Positions 34,129 to 43,290 of a stretch of DNA of 49,966 nucleotides are shown piece by piece. Position numbers and translations under genes: made by a program. The DNA comes from Syntrophaceticus schinkii. Its GTDB lineage: Bacteria; Bacillota; DSM-12270; Thermacetogeniales; Thermacetogeniaceae. The notes below the pieces were generated by a model that made no database searches, was not told where the DNA came from, and worked only from the letters and a program-made list of their open reading frames with translations. The DNA is taken from the NCBI RefSeq assembly GCF_000946815.1, contig NZ_CDRZ01000274.1:1-49966 (forward strand), in the 5' to 3' direction. Position 1 is the stretch's first letter. Every line of letters starts with the position of its first letter.

Positions 34129-34890
34129 GTGCGGAAGTTCATTTTCTTCAAGGTTTTTCGTCCCAAGCAACGGGTGGTTTTCGCAGTGATACTGGTGCTG
34201 CTGCTGGGGTGTGCCCTTTATCCCTATTATGCTTCATGCCAGGAGCGCAAGGCGGTGGAAGCCCTATCTTGGACAGTTGCCAGCAAGGTAATTGTTGTTG
34301 ATCCGGGACATGGTGGAATAGATCCTGGTTGTGTAGGAAAAAGCGGAGTCCAGGAAAAAGAGATCAACCTGGCCATTGCCAGACGCCTTTCCACCTTTTT
34401 AAAACAGGCAGGTGCTACAGTGATCATGACCAGGGAGGGTGATTACGATTTAAGTGAAGAGGGGAGAGCACCGGAAGGGGTGCGCCATAAGGATGATCTG
34501 GCAGCGAGGGTGGAGTTGGCGGAAAAATACCAGGCGGATCTGTTTATAAGTATCCATATCAACAGCATCCCTCTCTCTGAATGTTGGGGTGCCCAGGTTT
34601 TCTATCATTCCGGTTCAAAGGAAAGCAAGCGCCTGGCAGGTTTGATTCAAAAGGAACTGATCAAAACCCTTGGGGAAAGCCATCGCTGGATCAAACCCGA
34701 GGATTTTTTTGTCTTGCGCAGCCACAAGTGTACGGCTGTAATTGTAGAGGCGGGATTTATATCCAACCCCCGTGAAGAGACTCTACTTGGTGACCCTATT
34801 CACCAAAACAAGCTGGCCTGGAGTATCTACGCCGGAGTTGTCCGCTTTTTTGCCGGGGATCCCTTGCCCAAAGAACCGGCATATGACTGA
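34129..34890 (+). CDS. cwlD: N-acetylmuramoyl-L-alanine amidase CwlD
   Basis: CwlD trims stem peptides so that muramic delta-lactam can form in spore cortex. The 253-residue product has an N-terminal membrane anchor or signal (VVFAVILVLLLGCALYPYYA, about residues 16-35) and an Amidase_3 domain. Zinc ligands are VVDPGHGG (His61), EKEINLAIA (Glu76) and FISIHINS (His); IVEAGFISN carries the catalytic Glu. GTG 34129 follows GGGAGGGGCAGTT. The rpsI-cwlD neighbourhood is typical of spore-forming Firmicutes and suggests this organism sporulates. Confidence 0.9.
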   Translation: MRKFIFFKVFRPKQRVVFAVILVLLLGCALYPYYASCQERKAVEALSWTVASKVIVVDPGHGGIDPGCVGKSGVQEKEINLAIARRLSTFLKQAGATVIMTREGDYDLSEEGRAPEGVRHKDDLAARVELAEKYQADLFISIHINSIPLSECWGAQVFYHSGSKESKRLAGLIQKELIKTLGESHRWIKPEDFFVLRSHKCTAVIVEAGFISNPREETLLGDPIHQNKLAWSIYAGVVRFFAGDPLPKEPAYD

Positions 34891-35285
34891 TGCATTTAAG
34901 CATCGTGCCACTCTTAGCCAAACCCCCGTGCTTATCGCCTTCCTGCGTGTGTCAAGACAAACCCAAAGGCAGTATCGCTGTTTTGTCAAGACAGGTTTTG
35001 ACTTGGCTGCCAACACCTTCGGCCCGGCAGTTCCCAGTAACAAACGACCAACGACTAACCACCAACCCGAAAAACATAAGCCTGAGGGAAACCTGGAGTC
35101 ATCATGGACAACTTTTCGCCCCAGCATCTTTTTTCCAACGACTTACCACCAACTACCAATATAACTGATAATAATGGTTTACCAGGGGATGATCTAAAGA
35201 AGGGATTCATATCCATATTGCTGAAAGTAAAAAATAAAGGTAAGAAATCAAAGGGGCTGCCCTAAGCCCTGACGAAAAGAAGGTG
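34891..35285. other. gene-free spacer with heptamer stretches
   Basis: No convincing gene. It holds two reverse-orientation heptamer stretches: AACGACC, AACGACT, AACCACC at 35043-35063, and AACGACT, TACCACC, AACTACC at 35137-35157. A small GGGCT/AGCCC hairpin lies shortly before the next gene (about 35255-35272). Open frames across it read through repeats. Confidence 0.5.
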
Positions 35286-36632
35286 ATGTTGATCATGTTG
35301 GTTTGTGCCGGTGTATCGCCACACCCCCCGATCATCATACCCGAAATCGGTGGGGATGAACTGCAGAAGGCAAAAAGTACTGTCACTGCCATGCGGGAGT
35401 GGGCGGCTTTTATGACAGAGCAGCGCCCGGAAGTTCTCGTCTTTATCAGCCCGCATGGGGTTTTCACACGCAGACAGATGGGGTATTTACAGACTCAGGA
35501 TCTCTTTGGGGACTTTACGGCCTTTGGTGCGATGGAAATATCCTTTCAGGTGAAAAACGATCTGGATTTGGCGCGAAAGATTGCCGAAGAGGCCAGCAGG
35601 GAGGGAGTGGAGGTGCTGGGGGTTGACCTGGACAACTGGTATGTCAATGACCCCGGCAGCCTGGACCATGGGATTACAGTGCCCCTCTACTACCTTGAGG
35701 AGGCAGGGCTGGATGCTTCACTTGTAGCATTTGGAATTAGCTTACTGCCTCTGCCAAATCTTTATAAGTTTGGACAGGCCCTGGGGAGGGTATTGGAGAG
35801 TTCCCCTCAACGCGCAGGTATTATCGCCAGCGGTGACCTCTCACATCGCCTTATGCCCGGGGCGCCTGCAGGTTACAGTCCCCGTGGTAGAGAGTTTGAT
35901 CTGCTAATTAAAGAGTCTCTGGAGAAAATGGATGCCCAGCTACTCCTCAATATCTCAGATGATCTGGTTGAGGATGCGGGAGAGTGCGGGCTGCGCCCTA
36001 TCATTATGCTGTTGGGAGCTCTGAAAAATTATGAGGTTGAGCCCACAATCTATTCGTATGAGGGGCCCTTTGGTGTTGGCTACCTGGTGGCGGGCTTCCG
36101 GATTGGCGATAGGGCAGAAGAGCCCGGGACATCGCCTGTTCAGCTTGCACGGGAGAGTCTGGAGCATTACCTGCGTACCGGCAAGGTCATGTCGATCCCG
36201 GACCCTGTTCCTGAAGGGATGGAAAAGAGTGCAGGGGTTTTCGTTTCCCTGAAAAAAGATGAACAGCTGCGGGGGTGTATTGGGACATTTGAACCTATAC
36301 GGGAAAATATAGCCTCTGAAATCATACACAATGCGGTTGCTGCCGGGGTAGAGGATCCACGCTTTTGGCCGGTGGAATTGGATGAACTTTCTGAGATAGA
36401 TATTTCTGTTGATGTCCTGACACCCTCAGAGCAAGTGGATTCAAAGGATGACCTCGACCCGAAGCGCTATGGGATCATTGTAAAAAGCGGTAGGCGTACC
36501 GGTCTGCTGCTCCCGGACCTGGAGGGTGTGAACACCGCAGATGAGCAGATCAGCATTGCCTGCCAAAAGGCGGGGATCTCTCCTGGCGATGAGGTAGAGC
36601 TCTACCGTTTTGAAGTGATCCGTTACGAGTAG
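35286..36632 (+). CDS. fused MEMO-like and AMMECR1 domain protein (AmmeMemoRadiSam)
   Basis: About 448 residues. The N-terminal half (to about 270) is a MEMO/LigB-like domain: VSPHPPIIIPEIGG, VFISPHG, ASGDLSHRL and ECGLRPIIMLLGAL supply the His/Cys set that binds metal in MEMO proteins. The C-terminal part (about 285-448) is an AMMECR1 domain with GVFVSLKKDEQLRGCIGT, PRFWPVELDELSEIDISVDVLTP and GRRTGLLLPDLEGV. The two are often separate genes; here they are fused and followed by the matching radical SAM gene. Function of the system is unknown. Start is ambiguous among GTG 35283, ATG 35286 and ATG 35295. Confidence 0.88.
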   Translation: MLIMLVCAGVSPHPPIIIPEIGGDELQKAKSTVTAMREWAAFMTEQRPEVLVFISPHGVFTRRQMGYLQTQDLFGDFTAFGAMEISFQVKNDLDLARKIAEEASREGVEVLGVDLDNWYVNDPGSLDHGITVPLYYLEEAGLDASLVAFGISLLPLPNLYKFGQALGRVLESSPQRAGIIASGDLSHRLMPGAPAGYSPRGREFDLLIKESLEKMDAQLLLNISDDLVEDAGECGLRPIIMLLGALKNYEVEPTIYSYEGPFGVGYLVAGFRIGDRAEEPGTSPVQLARESLEHYLRTGKVMSIPDPVPEGMEKSAGVFVSLKKDEQLRGCIGTFEPIRENIASEIIHNAVAAGVEDPRFWPVELDELSEIDISVDVLTPSEQVDSKDDLDPKRYGIIVKSGRRTGLLLPDLEGVNTADEQISIACQKAGISPGDEVELYRFEVIRYE

Positions 36633-36711
36633 GGAGGGGTTTTCAGCAGCCCGGGTGATTGCTCAGGGTATAGCCAACCATGATCCTGTTACGAGAAGGA
36701 GGGGTTTTCAG
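36617..36711 (+). repeat. 31-bp imperfect direct repeat at the amrS start
   Basis: The end of the MEMO gene and its flank (36617-36647, TGATCCGTTACGAGTAGGGA...) is repeated at 36681-36711 with small indels. The second copy supplies the AAGGAGGGG binding site and the first base of amrS, which suggests a local duplication. Confidence 0.75.
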
Positions 36712-37715
36712 TGCAAGAAGCTTTGTATTATGAACAATTGGATGAGGGGCGGGTATGGTGTCATCTCTGCCCGCAAAACTGCAAAATTAGTCCTGAACGG
36801 CATGGAATCTGCCGCGCACGCCAGAATATAGAGGGCAAACTTTATACACTGAACTACGGCAAAGTCACCTCCGGGGGGGTTGACCCAATTGAAAAAAAGC
36901 CTCTTTATCACTACTATCCCGGAACGAATATCTTTTCTGTGGGGACCTTCGGCTGCAACTTCCGCTGCGGCTTCTGCCAGAACTGGGAGATCGCCCATGG
37001 TGATTCCCCTCCTACCAGGGAGGTGACGCCGGAAACACTGGTAGAGATCGCCCTGGAGGCCCAAAAGAGATCAGGGTCGATCGGTATTGCCTATACCTAT
37101 TCTGAACCGCTGATCTGGTATGAATTTGTTTATGATACAGCGAAGATCGCACAGCAGAAGGGCCTGAAAAACGTCCTGGTCACCAATGGTTTTGTGCAAA
37201 AAGAGCCACTCCTGGAACTGCTCCCCTTTGTGGATGCCATGAACATCGATGTAAAGGCCTTTACAGATGACTTTTACAGAAAAACTTGCTCCGGGCGGCT
37301 GGAGCCGGTACTAAAGACTGTGGAACTGGCACAGCAGTCGTGCCATGTGGAGATCACCAACCTTGTGGTGCCGGGGATGAATGACAGTGACCAGGAAATA
37401 ATAGGTCTTGTGGACTGGATTGCCTCAATAGACCCGGGGATCCCTCTGCATTTTTCCCGTTACTTCCCTCAGTATGAGTTCGACCTGCCTTCTACTCCTC
37501 TGGAAACCATGATCAGGGTTTTTAAGCTCGCTTCCAGTAAACTTCAATATGTCTATATCGGCAACGCCTGGGAAATAGCTAAAAATGACACACTCTGCCC
37601 GGAATGCGGCAGCCTTCTCATAGAGCGCTCCGGTTACGGTGTTCAGGTCAAGGGGCTGGAAGAGAACAAATGCCGGGAATGTGGGTATGAGGCGAGAGTA
37701 GTGGTTAGTAAATGA
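36711..37715 (+). CDS. amrS: AmmeMemoRadiSam system radical SAM enzyme
   Basis: The 334-residue product is a radical SAM enzyme. GCNFRCGFCQNWEIAH gives the CxxxCxxC cluster (Cys82, 86, 89). An N-terminal Cys set (CHLCPQNC...GICRAR) and SGGVDPIEKKPLYHYYPGT are diagnostic of the AmrS/PflA-like family. A C-terminal zinc ribbon (CPECG...CREC) is present. GTG 36711 has AAGGAGGGG 6 nt upstream. It follows the MEMO/AMMECR1 gene, and the two probably act together on an unknown substrate. The last residues (VVVSK) and stop are encoded within a heptamer repeat. Confidence 0.9.
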   Translation: MQEALYYEQLDEGRVWCHLCPQNCKISPERHGICRARQNIEGKLYTLNYGKVTSGGVDPIEKKPLYHYYPGTNIFSVGTFGCNFRCGFCQNWEIAHGDSPPTREVTPETLVEIALEAQKRSGSIGIAYTYSEPLIWYEFVYDTAKIAQQKGLKNVLVTNGFVQKEPLLELLPFVDAMNIDVKAFTDDFYRKTCSGRLEPVLKTVELAQQSCHVEITNLVVPGMNDSDQEIIGLVDWIASIDPGIPLHFSRYFPQYEFDLPSTPLETMIRVFKLASSKLQYVYIGNAWEIAKNDTLCPECGSLLIERSGYGVQVKGLEENKCRECGYEARVVVSK

Positions 37716-37850
37716 GAAGTGGGAAGTTGAATTGAGAAGTGGGAAGTGGGAGGTTGAATCGAGAAGTGGGAAGTGAGAAGTGGGAGGTTGAATTGAGAAG
37801 TGGGAAGTGGGAGGTTGGAAGTGGGAATAAAGTTAGTGGTTAGTTGTTGA
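37700..37850 (+). repeat. heptamer-based minisatellite after amrS
   Basis: From the last amrS codons the DNA runs in 7-mers: AGTGGTT, AGTAAAT, then blocks of GAGAAGT and GGGAAGT/GGGAGGT split by 6-mers TGAATT/TGAATC, ending AGTGGTT, AGTTGTT. Four blocks of unequal length are present. The amrS TGA (37713-37715) lies inside. Confidence 0.8.
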
Positions 37851-37917
37851 AGTTCTGTCAAGACATGGGTAACACTAATGGTTCAACAGATAGGTAACAC
37901 TCCATCACGTGCAAGGG

Positions 37918-38037
37918 GGACAGTTCCCAGTGCATCCGTAGTTAGCATCCGTAGTTAGTGGTTGGGAAAAGAGTCACCGGAAGGTGTTATTTGTATAGAC
38001 AGGTATATACAGATTCGGCCTTTTGGTGACAGTCACC
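37918..38037. repeat. spacer with 13-bp tandem and GGTGACAGTCACC palindrome
   Basis: A degenerate core-like GGGGGACAGTTCC lies near 37916-37930. GCATCCGTAGTTA occurs twice in tandem just after it. The palindrome GGTGACAGTCACC is at 38025-38037. No gene in 37716-38212. Confidence 0.6.
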
Positions 38038-38056
38038 ACATATTATTTTTTGGGTG

Positions 38057-38085
38057 TTGCATAAATATTCATAACAGCGTATAAT
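38057..38085 (+). promoter_or_regulatory. arg operon promoter with overlapping ARG box
   Basis: TTGCAT (38057-38062), 17-nt spacer and TATAAT (38080-38085). The spacer and -35 hold TGCATAAATATTCATA (38058-38073), close to the known arginine-repressor box (TGAATAAAAATTCA type). ArgR/AhrC bound with arginine would block this promoter. A weaker second box, TGCATAATTTATTGG, starts at 38162. Confidence 0.7.
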
Positions 38086-38212
38086 AATTAGAAATCATTT
38101 TCTCAAGGGGCAGTATGCCCAATGCGGTGCTTGCATTATGAGCACAGCATTTCACTTTTTGTGCATAATTTATTGGCAGAGAGGATTAATATTAATAATA
38201 GGAGAGACAGAT

Positions 38213-39252
38213 ATGGCATTGAATGTGGGGATCATAGGGGCTACCGGGTATGTGGGCGAGGAGCTGGTTAGAATTCTTTGTCAGCATCCGGAGGTAACTG
38301 AAATAATCACAGCTTCGCGGGATTTTGCGGGGTCGACCTTGATGAGGTTTTTCCTCACCTGCGGGGGTATGCTGAGTTGGAGATACTGGATATGGAGAGG
38401 GTGCCGGAACTGATTCGCCGTTCGGATGTTGTGTTTCTGGCACTGCCCCATGGGGTTTCAGCACCCGCAGCCCAGGGGGTGCTGAAGGAGGGGAAAAGGG
38501 TGATCGATATAGCCGCGGATTTCCGTCTGCCTGACAGCTCGCTTTATGAAAAGTGGTATAAAGCTCCGCACGGGGCGCCGGAACTGCTGGCTGAGGCTGT
38601 TTATGGCCTGCCGGAGCTCTTTCGGCAAAAAATTAGCAAGGCGAAGCTGGTAGCCAACCCTGGCTGTTATCCCACCAGTGCCCTGCTTGCCCTGGCACCG
38701 CTGCTCAAGAACGGTCTTGTTGACCTGAGATCATTGATCATTGATTCCAAATCCGGGGTATCAGGTGCCGGAAGGGCCTTGGCCCTGGGCAGTCATTTTT
38801 GCGAATGTGAAGGGAACACAAAGGCCTATGGTGTAGGGACACACCGGCATACACCGGAGATCGCCTATTATGCCGGGGTTCTGGCTGGGAGCTCGGTTGA
38901 TGTTGTGTTTACACCCCACCTGATTCCGGTGGCAAGGGGTATTCTGAGTACAGTTTATGCAAGGCTCAACAGTTCGCTGGACACCTCCGGCCTGCGCCGG
39001 ATTTATCAGGATTATTATGCTGAAGAGGAGTTTGTACAGGTAGCCCGGGATGGGGAACTGCCGGAGACCAAGTGGGTGCTGGGAACCAACAGGTGTTTCC
39101 TCGGTGTTGTCGCAGCTAAAAAGCAGGCAATTATTGTGTCAGTGATCGATAACCTGGTCAAGGGAGCGGCAGGTCAGGCGGTACAGAATATGAACCTGAT
39201 GTTTGGCCTTCCGGAGAATGCCGGATTAAAACAGCCGGTGATCTATCCTTGA
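38213..39252 (+). CDS. argC: N-acetyl-gamma-glutamyl-phosphate reductase, frameshifted
   Basis: ArgC reduces N-acetylglutamyl phosphate to the semialdehyde. MALNVGIIGATGYVGEELVRIL has the NADP-binding GATGYVG. One missing G in GCGGGGTCGACC (about 38326-38334) breaks SRDFAGVDLDEVFPHLRGY, after which the frame continues to TGA 39250. The catalytic Cys is in LVANPGCYPTSALLAL, and HRHTPEI follows. Corrected length is 346 aa. ATG 38213 follows AGGAGAGACAGAT. First gene of the arg cluster behind an ARG-box promoter. Confidence 0.92.
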
Positions 39253-39325
39253 TTGAATCGTTGTTCTTATAGCTATTTGATAACTGTGCAACTAGGTGCA
39301 GTAATTTACAGCAGGTTGCTGCAAG

Positions 39326-39355
39326 TTGACATAAATGGGCTGCTCGAAGTAGTAT
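39326..39355 (+). promoter_or_regulatory. possible internal promoter before argJ
   Basis: TTGACA at 39326-39331, 18-nt spacer, TAGTAT at 39350-39355. A perfect hairpin GGCAGTC / GACTGCC lies at 39400-39418 between it and argJ, without a T tract. The argC-argJ gap of 212 bp holds no gene. Confidence 0.4.
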
Positions 39356-39464
39356 ATAGCTCTGTCAATCCACGAAAGGAAGGGGGTGCCTGTGTTCCTG
39401 GCAGTCCAACTGACTGCCCCTTCTTCATAGAAAGGCCGGTTAATCCGGGGAACCAGGAGTCATT

Positions 39465-40685
39465 TTGTCCCAACAGTTAAAATACAAGGAGATATCGGGT
39501 GGTGTGACCACCCCACAAGGATTTTTAGCAGCGGGAGTTACAGCTGAGATTCGTAAAAATGGGCGGCGGGATGTGGCCTTTCTTTACTCGGAAACACCTG
39601 CTGTAGCAGCTGCGGTCTACACCCAGAATCAGGTGAAGGCTGCCCCGGTTATGGTAACACAGGAACACCTGGCACAGGGATTGGCTCAGGCGGTTGTGGT
39701 GAACAGCGGGATTGCCAATGCCTGTACCGGGGAGCAGGGGCTTGCTGATGCCAGGATGATGGCTAAGCTGGCAGGTGATGCCCTGAATATCCCTGCGGAG
39801 CATGTGGCTGTCGCCTCCACCGGAGTGATCGGGGAGTATCTCCCTATGGAAAAAATAGAATCAGGGATCAAAGAGGCGGTAAGCCTTCTCTCCACAGAGG
39901 GTGGGGCTGCTGCTGCAGAGGCTATCCTGACCACAGATACTGTGACAAAGGAGTATGCTGTTCAATTTAACCTGGGTGGCAGAGAAGTAATAGTGGGTGG
40001 GATGGCTAAGGGATCAGGGATGATCCACCCGAATATGGCTACAATGCTTGCTTTTATTACAACTGATGCCTGTGTGGAGCAGCAGGTGCTGAAACTTGCC
40101 TTGCGGTGGGCGGTTGACCGTTCCTTCAATAATATTACTGTGGATGGTGATACCAGCACCAATGATATGGTGGTCCTCCTGGCCAATGGGCAGGCGGGGA
40201 ACCCTGACTTTTCCGCTGATCAACCGGAGTTTACCCTCTTTCGGGAGGCGATTTATGCGGTCTGTGTGGAACTTGCTAAAATGATCGCACGGGATGGGGA
40301 GGGAGCCTCAAAATTTTTGGAGGTCCAGGTGAAGAATGCAGCCAGTGAAGAGGAAGCCCGTATCATAGCTCGTTTTATAGCTGCTTCCAGCCTGGTCAAG
40401 ACTGCCATCTTCGGTGAAGATGCCAACTGGGGGCGGGTGCTTTCGGCAGCAGGTGCCAGCGGGGTTCTCTTTGATCCGAATCTAGTAGATGTTTATCTGG
40501 GAGATCTTCTAGTAGCTGCTGAGGGGAGAGGTCTGACCTTTGATGAGGAGCGGGCGAGTGCCATCCTACGGGAGCGGAATGTGACGATTACAGTGGACCT
40601 GCATCAAGGCAACTCCCTGGGAATAGCATGGGGTTGTGACCTTACTTTTGATTATATAAAGATTAATGCCGATTACCGCACCTGA
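39465..40685 (+). CDS. argJ: bifunctional ornithine acetyltransferase / N-acetylglutamate synthase
   Basis: ArgJ moves the acetyl group from N-acetylornithine to glutamate, and in bifunctional forms also makes N-acetylglutamate from acetyl-CoA. The 406-residue product carries the self-cleavage site KGSGMIHPNMATMLAFI, with Thr193 as the N-terminal nucleophile of the beta chain, and SSLVKTAIFGEDANWGR. TTG 39465 follows CCAGGAGTCATT. No separate argA is in view. Confidence 0.94.
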   Translation: MSQQLKYKEISGGVTTPQGFLAAGVTAEIRKNGRRDVAFLYSETPAVAAAVYTQNQVKAAPVMVTQEHLAQGLAQAVVVNSGIANACTGEQGLADARMMAKLAGDALNIPAEHVAVASTGVIGEYLPMEKIESGIKEAVSLLSTEGGAAAAEAILTTDTVTKEYAVQFNLGGREVIVGGMAKGSGMIHPNMATMLAFITTDACVEQQVLKLALRWAVDRSFNNITVDGDTSTNDMVVLLANGQAGNPDFSADQPEFTLFREAIYAVCVELAKMIARDGEGASKFLEVQVKNAASEEEARIIARFIAASSLVKTAIFGEDANWGRVLSAAGASGVLFDPNLVDVYLGDLLVAAEGRGLTFDEERASAILRERNVTITVDLHQGNSLGIAWGCDLTFDYIKINADYRT

Positions 40686-40699
40686 GGGGAGGGAGAAGG

Positions 40700-41578
40700 A
40701 TGGTTGTAACTGCACTGGAAAAAGCTTCGATACTTGTTGAAGCTCTGCCTTATATCAGAAAGTTTTCCGGCCAGACCGTGGTCATCAAGTACGGAGGCAG
40801 GGCGATGGTCAGTGAGGAATTGGAGCAAGGGGTGATGGCCGACTGCATTTTGTTGAAGCTGGTCGGTATCCACCCGGTAATTGTTCACGGTGGAGGAAAA
40901 GCCATCGATGCTATGCTGGCGCGGCTTGGCAAAGAAACGCGTTTTGTACATGGCCAGCGGGTTACCGATGAGGAGACCATGGAAGTGGTGGAGATGGTGC
41001 TGGCCGGGAAAGTGAACAAGGAGATCGTTACCCTGATCAACCAGCTGGGGGGGAAGGGTATTGGGATCTGCGGGAAAGATGCGGGGTTGATCACAGCCCA
41101 CCAGAAGGTGCTTCCTGTTTCAGTAAAGGAGAGGGAGGACCTCGGCCATGTAGGTGAAGTGGAAAAGGTAAATCCCGAGATAATACAAACCGTAAAAGAT
41201 GAGGGATACATTCCGGTGATTGCCCCTATCGGGGTAGGAAGGGATGGCAAGAGCTATAATATTAATGCCGATTATGTGGCCGGTGCGGTGGCAGCAGCCT
41301 TAAAGGCCAATAAATTGGTGCTGCTTACAGATGTAGAAGGAATTTTTGTCGATCGTGATGACCCTAAGAGTCTTCTTTCAGTGATCAAAGCCGCGGAAGT
41401 CCCTGATCTGATCAGCAGGGGAGTGATTGCCGGTGGGATGATTCCCAAGGTGGAGTGCTGTGTCTATGCCCTCAAGAACGGTGTGGGGCGCACCCACATC
41501 ATCGACGGCCGCATCCTGCACTCAATCCTGCTGGAGGTCTTCACAGACGAAGGTGTCGGCACAATGGTAGATAAGTAG
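40700..41578 (+). CDS. argB: acetylglutamate kinase
   Basis: ArgB phosphorylates N-acetylglutamate. The 292-residue product has VVIKYGGRAMV (ATP site Lys), VHGGGKAIDAML, GHVGEVEKVN and the C-terminal [28 protein letters not shown] 40700 follows GGGAGGGAGAAGG. Arginine-sensitive kinases carry an N-terminal helix like the one here (EKASILVEALPYIRKFSG), so feedback inhibition is likely. Its last 91 codons are repeated at 44783-45058. Confidence 0.95.
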   Translation: MVVTALEKASILVEALPYIRKFSGQTVVIKYGGRAMVSEELEQGVMADCILLKLVGIHPVIVHGGGKAIDAMLARLGKETRFVHGQRVTDEETMEVVEMVLAGKVNKEIVTLINQLGGKGIGICGKDAGLITAHQKVLPVSVKEREDLGHVGEVEKVNPEIIQTVKDEGYIPVIAPIGVGRDGKSYNINADYVAGAVAAALKANKLVLLTDVEGIFVDRDDPKSLLSVIKAAEVPDLISRGVIAGGMIPKVECCVYALKNGVGRTHIIDGRILHSILLEVFTDEGVGTMVDK

Positions 41579-41826
41579 AAGATGCAGCGGGGATGCAGCG
41601 GGGACGGTTCCTGGCGCATTTCTGGAAGCAACGTGGACGGCCGACTTCCGGCTTCCGACCGCTAGTTCTGTCAGGCTTGCTTTATTGCTAATACATATCA
41701 GTGAGTGTATTGGGAACATGTTTTGTGGCCTATTTTTTAGCAATCGGAAAATTATTATCAAAGGACCAGCCGAAAAAACAGAAGTCGGAAACCGTAAGTC
41801 GGAAGTCAGAAGTAGACGGAAATGCT

Positions 41827-41886
41827 TCTCAGGTGGATCAAAGGTGGATCAAAGGTGGATCAAAGGTGGATCAAAGGTGGATCAAA
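41827..41886 (+). repeat. 11-bp tandem repeat (AAAGGTGGATC), 5 units
   Basis: Five near-perfect units of AAAGGTGGATC lie between argB and argD. Copy 2 has only three (about 45297-45332). No promoter or gene is clear in the 41579-42058 spacer; open frames there read through the repeats. Confidence 0.85.
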
Positions 41887-41933
41887 TTAACAGGAGATTC
41901 TCTCAATCCACTTTAGGCAACGAATTTTTCAAC

Positions 41934-42039
41934 AACAAACAACAAACAACAAACAACAAACAACAAACAACAAACAACAAACAACAAACAACAAACAACA
42001 AACAACAAACAAACGACTAACGACTAACGGCTAACCACT
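41934..42039 (+). repeat. heptamer array, 11 x AACAAAC plus 4 x AACNNCT
   Basis: Eleven AACAAAC units (41934-42010), a 1-nt slip, then AACGACT, AACGACT, AACGGCT, AACCACT. It ends 20 bp before argD. The matching place in copy 2 has AACAACT units instead. Confidence 0.9.
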
Positions 42040-42058
42040 ATTGACGGGAGGAGATGTT

Positions 42059-43255
42059 ATGACAGGTAATCAAATAACTGAAATGGGGAAGAGATACCTG
42101 ATGCAAAATTATGCACAACTTCCCCTGGTGATCGCCAGGGGGGATGGGGTGCGTGTTTGGGATGATGAAGGTAAGTCTTATCTTGATTTTGTAGGGGGGA
42201 TCGCTGTCAATGCTGTGGGACACTGTCACCCCAGGGTAGTTGCTGCAATCCGCGAGCAGGCAGAGCGGTTGATTCACTGCTCCAACCTCTACTGGTTTGA
42301 GCCCCCTGTGGTTTTAGCCCGGGAGTTGGCAGTCTTAAGCGGCCTTGACCGTGTTTTCTTTTGCAACAGCGGTGCTGAGGCTAATGAGGCAGCAATCAAG
42401 CTTGCCCGCAAGTACGCCTACGAACATGGCAGGGAGAACCCGGAGATCATTGCTTTTACAAAGTCTTTTCACGGCAGGACACTGGGAACACTGGCAGCAA
42501 CCGGCCAAGAGAAGTTTTCCCGCGGATTCACACCCCTGCCGGGGGGGTTTCGCCATCTCCCCTTCAATGATGTTGCGGAGCTGAAGAAGGCTGTAGGGTC
42601 GCAAACCGCAGCTGTTATGATAGAGCCGCTGCAGGGGGAGGGCGGTGTCTATCCCGCTTCCCTGGAACTGATGGAAACTCTGGCTGAACTGCGGCGTGAA
42701 GAGGGGATTTTGCTCATCTTTGATGAGGTGCAGTGCGGCCTGGGGCGTACCGGAAAGGCCTTTGCTTACGAACACTACGGGGTGCGGCCTGATATCCTTA
42801 CCCTTGCTAAGGCCCTGGGGGGAGGACTGCCTATCGGTGCTGCGGTGGCGCGGGAAGAGGTAGCCAGGGTTTTCCAGCCCGGCACCCACGGTTCCACCTT
42901 CGGGGGGAACCCGGTGGCCTGTGCGGCAGCAAGGGCGGTTCTTCAGGTGCTTCAGGAAGAGGGGCTTGTTGAGCAGGCAGCAAAGACCGGGGAGTATATG
43001 AAAGCATGCCTGGATGCTCTGCAAAAGAAGTATCCATTTATTAAAGAGGTGCGGGGGATGGGACTGTTGCTGGGGATGGAGCTTGACCGTCCCGGACAGG
43101 AGATGGTAGCACTCTGTCAGGAGCGGGGACTCCTGATCAACTGCACTGCAGAGCGGGTGATCCGCTTCCTGCCTCCTTTGATCATAACCAGAGAAGAGGT
43201 TGATGAGGCAGTGGGGATCCTGGAGGAGGCACTGCGTGTATTAATCTTGTCATAG
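42059..43255 (+). CDS. argD: acetylornithine aminotransferase, intact copy
   Basis: ArgD is a PLP enzyme making N-acetylornithine. The 398-residue product has FCNSGAEANEAAIKLARK (PLP phosphate site), FDEVQCGLGRTGKAFAYEHYG and the Schiff-base Lys251 in PDILTLAKALGGGLPIGA. ATG 42059 has GGGAGGAG 7 nt upstream; the frame is open back to 42041. Class-III aminotransferase fold, full length. A broken second copy is at 45446-46645. Confidence 0.95.
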   Translation: MTGNQITEMGKRYLMQNYAQLPLVIARGDGVRVWDDEGKSYLDFVGGIAVNAVGHCHPRVVAAIREQAERLIHCSNLYWFEPPVVLARELAVLSGLDRVFFCNSGAEANEAAIKLARKYAYEHGRENPEIIAFTKSFHGRTLGTLAATGQEKFSRGFTPLPGGFRHLPFNDVAELKKAVGSQTAAVMIEPLQGEGGVYPASLELMETLAELRREEGILLIFDEVQCGLGRTGKAFAYEHYGVRPDILTLAKALGGGLPIGAAVAREEVARVFQPGTHGSTFGGNPVACAAARAVLQVLQEEGLVEQAAKTGEYMKACLDALQKKYPFIKEVRGMGLLLGMELDRPGQEMVALCQERGLLINCTAERVIRFLPPLIITREEVDEAVGILEEALRVLILS

Positions 43256-43290
43256 AAAGCGATTTTTTAAACAATGGGGAGATGTAAAAA

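Noticed and set aside
39253-39480. 75-residue open frame between argC and argJ
   Set aside because: No ribosome binding site or recognisable motif; it spans the probable argJ promoter and overlaps its start.
41685-42020. Open frame with DQRWIKGG and QQTTNN repeats
   Set aside because: It is a translation of the 11-bp and 7-bp DNA repeats, with no ribosome binding site or family resemblance.
41827-42039. CRISPR-like array between argB and argD
   Set aside because: Units are 7 or 11 bp in direct contact, with no unique spacers, no leader and no cas genes.
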